A DNA stretch of 64,000 nt from the NCBI GenBank assembly GCA_034440575.1, contig JAOTOL010001507.1, forward strand, positions 887,501 through 951,500, in the 5' to 3' direction. The notes beneath the pieces were generated by a model that searched no databases, was not told the DNA's origin, and saw nothing but the letters and a program-made list of their open reading frames with translations. The position numbers and the translations under genes are program-made. Origin of the DNA: Imbricaverruca yamaguchii. Taxonomy: Eukaryota; Arthropoda; Thecostraca; Neoverrucidae. Positions 37,401 through 49,400 of the stretch are shown here, in pieces (position 1 is the stretch's first letter; each line of letters opens with the position of its first letter).

Positions 37401-40400
37401 AATATATACATCTGGTCACGAAATATATACACCTGTTCACCAAATACATACACCTGGTCACCAAATATATACACCTGGTCACCAAGTATATCCACCTGGT
37501 CACCAAGTATATACACCTGGTCACCAAATATATACATCTGGTCACGAAATATATACACCTGGTCACCAAATATATCCACCTGGTCACCAAATATATACAC
37601 CTGGTCACCAACTATATACACCTGGTCACGAAATATATACACCTGGTCACCAAATATATACATCTGGTCACGAAATATATACACCTGTTCACCAAATTGA
37701 TCAGCCTGGTCACCAAACCTACCCACCTGGCCACCAAATATGTCCACGTGGTCATCAAATCGGGGACGAGTAGTCTAGGGGTAAGTTGCCCGTCTCACAA
37801 TCCAAAAATTATGGGTTCAAGCCTCACCTGTCGCTACTCTTCGCCAGCAACCAATCGGCGTGAGAGATTGGCGACGTAGCATGACTCAACGGTCAACGTA
37901 TCATAAAACCAACAGCCACCACTACGTGGTTATCAAATCTATTCACCCGGTCACCAACTCAATCCACCTGGTCACTAAATAAATCCATCTGGCCACCAAA
38001 TCAATACACCTGGTCACAAAATGTATCCACCTGGTCACCAAATCAATCCAAATGTGTTCGCCAGAATGTCTGTCGCGGTCATGACCTAGCAGCTTTGTAC
38101 ACAGAACCCTGGGTGGAAACTGCCACATATGTTGGGTTGGGCAGTGGTCCTCAATACTGTGTATCTTTAGTCCGCACTCACTGACACACACTGACAACGG
38201 TAGTAGGCTCGGTGTGATTCGTTTCTGGTGTGATGTCTTCTGATGTCTAGACGTTCTGATGTCGGGACGTTCTGATGTCTGGACGTTCTGATGTCTGGAC
38301 GTTTGTCCCTGTGTCCGATCTCAGGCGCTCTTGTCAGAGTGTTCGCACTGGACCAGTCGATGTGTTCAGTGCTCACCCGACTGGTGGTAGGGGGCCGTGG
38401 TAGCTCAGTTGGTAAAGCGCCGGACTCTTGATCGCGAGATTGTGCGTTCGAATCTCACAACGGACGGCATTTACCGAGTCCACCCGCGACCAATCGGCGT
38501 GACGGGTTGGCGACACTGTATGACCTAGCGGTTGAATGCGTCGTAAAATAACTCAGGGTTCGAGGTTTCTCGAGTGGCGGTATCGCCCTCAATATTGCGA
38601 TGGAACACATTCCGCCGACGTCGCTGCATGACAACATGCCCTGCTCTCAGGTGGTCTCGGAGTGGAAGATGAAGGTGGAGGACCTGTCGGTCGAGCTGGA
38701 CGCCTCTCAGAAGGAGTGCCGCAACTACAGCACCGAGCTGTTCCGGCTCAAGGCCGCCTACGAGGAGTCGCAGGAGCAGCTGGACTCGATCCGCCGCGAG
38801 AACAAGAACCTCGCCGACGAGGTCAAGGTGAGCGGTTCGAATCACGCCGAAAGCCAAACACTGCGTTGTGTCTGTGCTCTGTGTGTCTGTTGCGGCTCGA
38901 AGGGTTTTGGTAGGAGATGATTAGGGGACAGCCCGGGTGATGTTTTCTGGGAAATTTAACATTGCACTCTGGACCGTCATGTCGCCGGCTCCATTTTCAC
39001 TAAGTGTTGAATTTCAGGGCCAGACTGAATTCAGCATAGTGGGAAATTGGTAGCGTGAGTCACCTTGCACCAACATGCAGAGTAAAGTATCGTATGGTCC
39101 TTCGTCTTGGAAGGAGGTAGCCGTAGTGTTGATGGCATGTTTATACGATATATCCGCGAGCTGTTTAGCATACCAACTGGACGCAGGCAAAGCGAAAATG
39201 TCCAACCTGTTGTGCGCTAACCTCACGAATATCCCACCAAAAGGTGCGGCCTGGTGGAACCGCCAGACCCAGACTTGCAGCACGGAATGCTCACATACGG
39301 AATTGCGGGTCTGGGCTCTTCGCTGCTGTATGGGATCTTAAGTACAATATTTGTTCTGGAAATCGATCCCGATGCGTGGCCAAAGCTGCTGACCTGACGT
39401 GACCGGACCCGGCCAGGACCTGATGGACCAGATCGGCGAGGGTGGCCGCAACATTCACGAGGCGGAGAAGGCGCGCAAGCGGCTGGAAGTGGAGAAGGAG
39501 GAGCTGCAGTCGGCGCTGGAGGAGGCAGAGGTCAGACAACCTGCCCACTGCACTTATCGGGGACTCAGACTGCCATTACATTACCCGCACATTAGCTCAC
39601 TATTCAGTCATCAGATAAGTTGCTCGTCTCACAATCGAAATGTTGTGGGTTCTAGTCTCACCTGTCGCTACTCTTCGCCCGCGACCAATCGGCGTGAGAG
39701 ATTGGCGACGCTGCATGACTCAACGGTCAATGTGTCGTAAAACCAATAACCAACCAGTCATCAGATAGTATTCGGGGTGCTATCCCATAGAGCTCTGTTA
39801 AGCTTCAGGGTGTTTCGACGGGTTTCATGGACACACAGACACCTATGCATCAACACAATTGTCTACCAACAGTGGATAATTGTACTGGTTCTCAACCGTG
39901 CACTGAACAATGCTAAGATAACGCCAAACCATAAAATATAAAATACGCAAGCTATTGTCGCCAGAAGCTCTGAAATACACTAGGCTGGCTGCTGACGCTG
40001 TTCCCGTGTCACGTGGTCTGCGCTGGCCACCTCGGCAGCGCTATCCCCGTGTCACGTGGTCTGCGCTGGCCACCTCGGCAGCGCTATCCCCGTGTCACGT
40101 GGTCTGCGCTGGCCACCTCGGCAGCGCCATCCCCGTGTCACGTGGTCTGCTCTGGCGAACTCGGTAGCGCTATCCCCGTGTCACGTGGTCTGCGCTGGCC
40201 ACCTCGGTAGCGCTATCCCCGTGTCACGTGGTCTGCGGTGGCCACCTCGGCAGCGCTATCCCCGTGTCACGTGGTCTGCGGTGGCCACCTCGGCAGCGCT
40301 ATCCCCGTGTCACGTGGTCTGCGGTGTCCACCTCGGTAGCGCTATCCCCGTGTCACGTGGTCTGCGGTGGCCACCGTCGGTTGACGCCGACTCCGTGTGT

Positions 40401-43400
40401 GCGCAGGGCGCTCTGGAGCAGGAGGAGAACAAGGTGATCCGCGGGCAGCTGGAGCTGCAGCAGGTGCGCCAGGAGATGGACAGGCGCATCGCCGAGAAGG
40501 AGGAGGAGTTCGAGAACACGCGGTACGTCGCCTCGTGCGCCTGATGTCTCGTGTCCGTCGTCAAGGTGGCTGGAATTATCTGGAAGGGGGGGATGTCTTC
40601 ACGGCAGGCAATGAAAAGCGCCCGTGCAGTGCGTACGACCATGGCGCGTCAACCTTGTTGAAGCTCGTCAGACGCAATTCTCTATGCACTGTTTTTTTTG
40701 GCAGAGAAGTTTAGTAATGGAGGCACGACGAAAACGAATCTTTTATGCTTTCCATCCCACTCTATGGTTTTGTCCATATGTGGAGGCCTCCAGAAATCAA
40801 TCGTGTTGCCAGTCAGATTTTTTTGCGCAGTTCGTTCCACGCATTACCATAGGCCAAATGTTAAGCTTAGAAGTTGTTGGTGTTGCACTGGCAACACCAA
40901 AAGCACACAACGTCCCCCCCCACTGGTCTGGCACATGTCACATGGCACAACGCCGGGCACATGTCAGCGTTTTGCCGTACTCCTTCAACACCGATTGTCC
41001 GGCACCCGACCGCACCAGTAACGGGCCGCGACCACGTCCGCAGCAAGAACCACCAGCGCTGTCCGAACTGGCCGCCTAACCTCTCGCTGTCGCCCGCAGC
41101 AAGAACCACCAGCGCTGTCCGATCTGGCCGCCTAACCTCTCGCTGTCGCCCGCAGCAAGAACCACCAGCGCTGTCCGAACTGGCCGCCTAACCTCTCGCT
41201 GTCGCCCACAGCAAGAACCACCAGCGCTGTCTGAGCTGTCCGCCTAACCTCTCGCTGTTGTCCACAGCAAGAACCACCAGCGCTGTCCAAACTGGCCGCC
41301 TAACATCTCACTGTCGCCCGCAGCAAGAACCACCAGCGCTGCCTGGACTGGCCGCCTACCCTCTCGCTGTCGTCCACAGCAAGAACCACCAGCGCTGTCT
41401 GGACTGGCCGCCTAACCTCTCGCTGTCGTTCACAGGAAGAACCACTAGCGCTGTCTGGACTGGCCGCCTAACCTCTCGCTGTTGTCCACAGCAAGAACCA
41501 CCAGCGCTGCCTGGACTCGATGCAGGCCTCGCTGGAGGCCGAGGCCAAGGGGCGCGCCGAGGCCATGCGCATGAAGAAGAAGCTCGAGCAGGACATCAAC
41601 GAGCTCGAGATCGCCCTCGACCACGCCAACAAGGTCAGAGGCGACGCGCCGCTCGTGGCCGGCTGTGGACCATGGACCATGTACCATGGATCACGGACCA
41701 TGTACCACGGACCACAGACAACAGACAACAGACCACACCACGGATATTGGCCCACGGACCACGAACCATGGACCATGGACCACAAACAACAGACCACATA
41801 CCACACCACGGGTATTGGTCCACGGACCACGGCCCATGGACCATGGACCATGGACCATGCACCACTGACCACGGACCACAGACAATAGACCACACCACGG
41901 ATATTGGCCCACAGATCACGGACCATTGCCCACGGACCAATGTCCACGGACCACAGACAATTGACAATGGACAATTGACCATGGACAATGGATCACAGAC
42001 CATATACCATGGACCACATACCGCATACCTCACCATGGATCACAGACGATAGACCGCACACCACACCACGGATATTGGTCCGCGGACCACGGACCAATAT
42101 CCACGGATTACGGACAATGGACCATGGACAATGGACCACAGACCACATACCTCACCACGGATCACGGATCACGTCCCGCCGTCCGACATTGCAGACAGCG
42201 CTCCTGAAAGCCGCTGGCGCCGACTCAGAGCTGTTGATCGGCGGTCGATTCGCTTTTGGCCACGTTTGATCGTTTTTGATATGCGGTTCACCGGCGCGCG
42301 GAGACCTGGTGTTGTGTGGCGCCATCTTCAGTGGCGCCATTTTCAGTGGCGCCATCTTCAGTGGCGCCATCTATTATTGCAGTTATTACAGACCATGTGC
42401 AGTCACTCACCGACCATGTGGCTATCATTGAGCTCGAGATGAGTAGCATCGTGAATGTGACGTGGTCGACAGTGAAATGTTCAAAATGTAGCCATATTGA
42501 GTGGGTGCGTTATGGTGCGTGCGGATCACATGTGGCGTATTGCGTACGTTTTGAGTGGCACGTGCCGCGGCGATGGTGAATTGCACCACTCCAACGCTAA
42601 ATCGAGCCAGCCCATAGCTAAGTCGGCGTCGGAAGAATATAGAGTTCGTCAGCGTTCTCCCCCTCCTGAGCAGATTTTCCCTCGAGCATCCCAAGCAAGA
42701 TCGTGTAATATCCCGGTTCGACCCTCATTTGCATTACATAAACGTGTTGTGTCCGGCAAATCATTCTCATTTACCGACACCCAAGGTACGCCTCACAGAA
42801 GATCAGGGATGCACGTTGAGCAATCTGGACACTACATTCAGTATATGCAACTCGATCAGTTGGTGGTAGTAGAAAGGATTAAGAACAAGGGTGTGGGTGT
42901 GGATTTGCACTGTCTAACATAGTTCTGCTCTGATCCACCAAGGACCTCGCTGACCCCACTGACATCGGTAACTCCGCCGACCCCGCTGGCCCCGATGACC
43001 CAGTCGACCCAACTTACCCCACTGACCTCGCCGACCACACTGATCCAGATGACCCATTTGACCCTGCTGCCCCCGCTGACCTCGCTGACGCCGATGACCC
43101 AGTCGATCCGACTCACCCCGCTGACCTCACCGAGCCCACTAGCCCCGATGACCCAGTTGACCCAACTTACCCGACTGAACTCGCCGAGGCCACTGACCCC
43201 GATGACCCAGTTGACCCCGCCGAGCCCACTGACCCCGCCGAGCCCACTCACCCCGCCGAGCCCACTCACCCCGACAACCCAGCTGACCCCGCCTAGCCCA
43301 CTGACCCGGACGACCCAGCTGACCCCGCCGACGCCCGCAGGCTAACGCCGAGGCGCAGAAGACCATCCGCCGCTACCAGGCCGAGATCATCGAGACGCAG

Positions 43401-46400
43401 GCCCGGCTCGAGGAGGAGATCCGCATGCGTGACGACCTGCGCGAGCAGCTGGGCACCTCGGAGCGGCGCGGCAACGCGCTCAGCGCCGAGCTGGAGGAGA
43501 GCCGCACCCTGCTGGAGCAGGCCGACCGCGGCCGTCGACAGGTGGGTGGTGACGTCAGAGGCGGGCCGACCGTGGTGACGTCAGAGGAGGGCCGACCGCG
43601 GCCGCCGACAGGTGGGTGGTGACGTCAGAGGCGGGCCGACCGTGGTGACGTCAGAGGTGGGCCGACCGTGGTGACGTCAGAGGCGGGCCGACCGTTGTGA
43701 GGTCAGAGGAGGGCCGGCCGTGGCCGCGGTCAGGTGGGTGGTGAGGTCAGAGGCGGGCCGACCGTGGTGACGTCAGAGGAGGGCCGACCGTGGTGACGTC
43801 AGAGGCGGGCCGACCGTGGTGACGTCAGAGGAGGGCCGACCGTGGTGACGTCAGAGGAGGGCCGACCGCGGCTGCAGACAGGTGGGTGGTGACGTCAGAG
43901 GAGGGCCGACCGTGGTGACGTCAGAGGAGGGCTGACCGTGGTGACGTCAGAGGCGGGCCGACCGCGGCTGCAGACAGGTGGGTGGTGACGTCAGAGGAGG
44001 GCCGACCGTGGTGACGTCAGAGGAGGGCTGACCGCGGCCGCAGACAGGTGGGCGGTGACGTCATTCGCAATGGCTCGCAATGTGATTCTGAGAAGGTAGT
44101 AGGAATGCAATTACTCTGATAGGAAAACCTCACTGAAGCAACTGTCTGACAACAGACGCCCTTTGCTATGACTCTGTCACTATTGTAGTTGCTTCGATTC
44201 CCCTATGTGAGCGGACCTATCTTGATCTGACTGAGCTTCACTTCGTCTGAGTCAGGTTAGCTTTATGTGAGCTGGTATGGCCTGGATTTATATAGACAAC
44301 CCTGTCCTTACTTGACGTGGTGTAGTCGTATTTCATGCGGTATGCCGCGGTCTTCTCAGACTTGATCCAAGACTAGGTAGCTTGTCCTGACATGGTCTGA
44401 CATAATCTGGGCTGATGCGAGCCAGCCGGAACTAAGCAGACCTGCCGTGGCCTACCCGGAGCTGACCTGACTTGACTTGACCTGACCTGACTTGATCTGA
44501 CTTGATCTGACTTGATCTGACTTGATCCGATATGACGTGATCTGATCTGACTTGATCTGATCTGGCCTGACTTGATCTGCCTTGATCTGATCTGCCTTGA
44601 TCTGATTTGACTTGATCTGATTTTACGTTACCTGACCTGATCTGCCCTGAACTGACCTGACATGGCCTGACCTGACCTGGCCTGACCTGACCTGACCTGA
44701 CCTGGCCGGCAGGCGGAGCTGGACCTGTCCGACAGCCAGGACGCGCTGTCGGAGCTGCAGGCCAACTACACGGCGGTCAGCATCACCAAGCGCAAGCTGG
44801 AGGGCGAGGTGCAGTCGCTGCATACCGACCTCGACGACATGCTCAACGAGGCGAAGAGCAGCGAGGAGAAGGCCAAGAAGGCGATGATCGACGCCGCCAG
44901 GTATGTCCTCATGCGACACCGAGGTGTTTGTTTGTTCGTTTATTGGGTGGTTCACGACGCACTTTGTGCGCGTTCGTGGCTAATGGCGCCGAACACACTG
45001 TTTCACCGGTTGCCCGCGAGATTGGGAAATGTTCCGAGCGGCGCTAGCGTCGGACCCGGGACCTTTTGTACCCATAGCTCAGCACCTTAACCGCTCGGCC
45101 ATTCCCGCCCCGTCACCTACATTCCTAGCGTACACCAACATGTACAGTAAACAAACAAACGATGTGTAGGTGTTCTCTTGTAAACGTCGGTTCCGGATCA
45201 GTCGAGAGATGGCGTTGTCAGGCGGAAATGTGTGCAACGCAGATTGTGTGACGTCAGCTGATGGTGACGTCACCAGGCGGTAAGGTGAGCGACACCGAGA
45301 GTGTGACATCAGCTGGTGCTGACGTCACCAGGCGGTAATGTGAGCGACACTGACCGTGTGACATCAGCTGGTGGTGACGTCATCAGGCGGTAATGTGAGC
45401 AACACCGAGTGTGTGACGCCAGCTGATGGTGACGTCACCAGGCGGTGATGTGAGCGACACTGACCGTGTGACATCAGCTGGTGATGACGTCATCCGGCGG
45501 TAATGTGAGCGACACCGAGTGTGTGACATCAGCTGATGGTGACGTCACCAGGCGGTAATGTGAGCGACACTGACCGTGTGACATCAGCTGGTGATGACGT
45601 CACCAGGCGGTAATGTGAGCGACACTGACCGTGTGACATCAGCTGGTGATGACGTCATCCGGCGGTAATGTGAGCGACACCGAGAGTGTGACATCAGCTG
45701 GTGGTGACGTCACCAGGCGGTAATGTGAGCGACACTGACCGTGTGACATCAGCTGGTGATGACGTCATCCGGCGGTAATGTGAGCGACACCGAGAGTGTG
45801 ACATCAGCTGGTGATGACGTCATCCGGCGGTAATGTGAGCGACACCGGGTGTGTGACATCAGCTGGTGATGACGTCATCAGGCGGTAATGTGAGCGACAC
45901 CGGGTGTGTGACATCAGCTGGTGATGACGTCATCAGGCGGCAATGTGAGCGACACCGTGTGTGTGACGTCAGCTGATGACGACGTCGCCGGCAGGCTGGC
46001 CGACGAGCTGCGCGCCGAGCAGGAGCACTCCCAGTCTCAGACCAAGATGTGCAAGTCGCTGGAGATCCAGATCAGGGACCTGCAGGCACGTTCACCGCCC
46101 GCCGTCGCCCGCTGCCGCCCGCTGCCCCTGTATTTCACTTCCGTCTGTGACGTCAGCCGCCCACTGGCCATGTATTTTACCTCCGGGTGACGTCATCCGC
46201 CCACTGGCCATGTAATTCACCTCCGGGTGACGTCAGCCGCCCACTGGCCATGTATTTCACCTCCGGGTGACGTCAGCGTAACATTCATCCTTTGTACCTG
46301 TACCCACTCATATGGCAGCTATAACCCATGTGACTCTGCCCTTAAGTTCCTTATTATGTCTGCGTCTTCCCTGATTCACAGTATCTGCAGTTATCCAATT

Positions 46401-49400
46401 CATCGTAGCAGTTCCTCGGTGTAGCCTGTGCCCCGTAGGCAGGCCGATATTTCGGTGAAGACGCATCTGCGGTCGATCGATTCGCATATGACGTATTTAC
46501 CTCGATTTACCTTTTGTGAACCTTGCACCTCCGCTGAGGAACATCTCAGATGTCATGGCACACTTCCTTGACGCTGATTGGCTTCGTATACACCAACTTG
46601 CTGAGGTCATTTTGGACACCCATTCAAGTACTTGCAGCATACTGCCGCCCCCGTTGTCTTCATTTTAACTCCTCGTCGACAATGCGATATCTCGTTGTCC
46701 TACCGACTCTCCTAGTCACCCCAGACTGACTTCTGTTTGACTTCTTCGTGCGACCTTCTATTGACTTCTATGACCTTCCATTGACTGTCCTATCTTCGGT
46801 CTGACCATCACGTGTGTGATCCCGCATATCCCTCAGTATTATTGCAGTATTACCTTTTCAGTATTACAGGGAGGGTTGATTGACAGATTTGGTGGGGAAC
46901 TGGTTCAGTGTACAGAGTGCAACCAAGAAGGGCCCTTGTGGCTCGTAGTTGCACTAACCTTTTATGTCTTTATGTCTTTATGTCAACGTCCGACCTCTGA
47001 CCGCCCACCTCGTGTGACCTTCGTGCGTGGCCCCTGCAGGCGCGGGTGGACGAGGCCGAGCAGAACGCCATCAAGGCGTCTCGCAAGATCATCGCCAAGC
47101 TGGAGGACAGGGTGCGTGCTGTGGAGCAAGAGCTGGACACCGAGCAACACCGCCACAGCGAGGCGCAGAAGGGCCTCAGGAAGACCGAGAGGCGCATCAA
47201 GGAGCTCAGCTTCCAGGCAAGTCGGGCTGCAGGCTCGGGAAGGTCTCGGCAGCGCCGGCCGAAACGTTGCCACTTGGCGGCCTGGTTGGGATTTCACTGA
47301 TTAGTGAATGCCTGTAGTGGAAACTGGTTGAGGACTCCACTACCGACCTGGTTGAGGATTCCACTACCTACCTGACTGAGGATTCCACTACCGGCCTGGT
47401 TGTGCCTTCCACTATCTGCCTGGTTGTGTCTTCCACTACATACCTGGTTGAGGATTCCACTACCGGCCTGATTGAGGATTCCACTATCGACAACTGAAGC
47501 CTGGCTTAGGTTTATTTTACTTATCAGGAACTACCATGGAGATTTGGTCGCGATTTGAAAATGTTCCTGTGCCTCCGCGAGCTGTTCTTTGATTGGAGCT
47601 ATTCGATTGAGTTTGATATTGTTAATTCGTTTAAGCTATCAACTGGATATTGGAATAATGTAAGATAAGCGTTGTGTTAGATGATATGTGTTAATCGGGT
47701 TCCCTCTCTGTTCAAATCACGGGGCGTCGGTAGCTCAGTGGTTAAGCTGAGCACCTGGCAAGCCAGAGGTACAGGGCTTGATTCCCCACGGTGCCCGCCC
47801 TTCCTGCCAGGGTGAGAGGCAGGCGACGCTGTATGGCCTCAGCTGCTGAGGGCGTCGTAAAGCCACAATCCAATCCAATCTGTTGAAATCACTCACTGGT
47901 TACTTTACAAGTTTAAGTGAGAACAATTCCTATAGATATTCGCCATTTTGGTTACCACCACCAATGCACAACCGTAATTTGTAATGCAAGTTGCAATCGG
48001 AATGCAAATTTACTTCGATTGTAAGTGCATCCAATGGAAACTCCAGTATCTGGGAGTCGAGCTTCAGCAGCAGCAGTGTGCAGACCACTCCCTACGTTAC
48101 GCCCCGCCTGTCACCGGTGTCAACGGTACGGCCACACCAGCAGCTGACCGTGCCGCACCTCCCGACAGACGGAGGAGGACAAGAAGAACCACGAGCGCAT
48201 GCAGGACCTGGTGGACACCCTGCAGCAGAAGATCAAGACGTACAAACGGCAGATCGAGGAGGCGGAGGAGATTGCCGCGCTCAACCTGGCCAAGTTCCGC
48301 AAAGCGCAGCAGGTAGGTGGCAGAGCCCCGTCATTGCGCGTACCGCCTGTCTCGCGTGTCGCGTGCCTGGTGGTCGATCACGTGTGCGGCGACCTTAGCA
48401 TCTGATCTTGTGTGTTTGCCGGTGTTCGGACGGTTCAGTATGGAACTAGACTGGAACTAGGTTTAATGAGGGCGTTAGACAACCATTAGCAGTTCACACG
48501 ATCTTCAGCCCAAATAATCAATCAATCAATCAATCGACCTGACCTGATCTAATGTGGAAAACTGGGTGATGTGATTGTCTGTCTTGTGATGTGATGGCTC
48601 ATCTTGTGATGTGATAGTTGATCTAATGTGGAAAACTGGGTGATGTGATTGTCTATATTATGATGTGATGGCTCATCTTGTGATGTGGTAGCTGATCTAA
48701 TGTGGAAAACTGGGTGATACGATTATCTATCTTATGATGTGATGGCTCATCTTGTGATGTGACAGGCCAGCTAATGATGTGATGAGCTTACGCTATGGAG
48801 TATGATGTGTACATTTAGCTTGCTAATGTGGTGACTCTTCATGGGGAATACGTGCACCCATAATTTTTTTCTGGGCACGCATAGACCTGGTGTGCCCACT
48901 GTCAAAACCGAAGTGTTGACTTCAATTTAGTGAGTTCAGAGAGGGCTCTGTATGTTTGATAATATCGTAGTTTCCTGGTAAAGGTCCTCGCTTTGGTTTT
49001 TCATCCCCAATGTTGGAAAACATGAGCCGCTTTTGCGGAATGTGCCAAGGTGAAATTGCCCAGGTAAGGCTATAACTTTAAAAGATGTTTGCAGAAATAC
49101 AGCATGGCTGTTATGGAAGAAAATTGATTGTGCCATGTGAACTCACGATTGTTTTTTAACCTTGTACCACTGACCCCACTCGTGCGAGGGGACCAGTAGC
49201 CTAGGGGTAAGTTGCTCGTCTCACAGTCGGAAGGTTGTGGGTTCGAGTCTCACCTGTCGCTACTCTTCGCCCGCGACCAATCGTCGTGAGAGATTGGCGA
49301 CGCTGCACGAGTCAACGGACGATGTGCCGTAAAACCAATAACCAACCAACCAACTACTCGTGCGATGAGCCAGCTTGTGCAATGACCTCGTCATCCTGAC

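Noticed and set aside
35770..37765. CRISPR-like regular array
   Set aside because: Eukaryotic gene intron; units are adjacent with no unique spacers. The same applies to the other arrays here.
35626..37879. Several 170- to 340-codon open frames on both strands ([21 protein letters not shown] repeats)
   Set aside because: All arise from the stop-free 21-bp unit and overlap in several frames at once. The only real coding part is the myosin exon at 36602-36809.
38396..38470. tRNA-Lys gene
   Set aside because: Boxes A and B and a CTT anticodon loop are present, but the acceptor stem does not pair and a SINE body follows. The similar heads at 30674, 37762, 47721 and 49188 were rejected as tRNA genes for the same reason.
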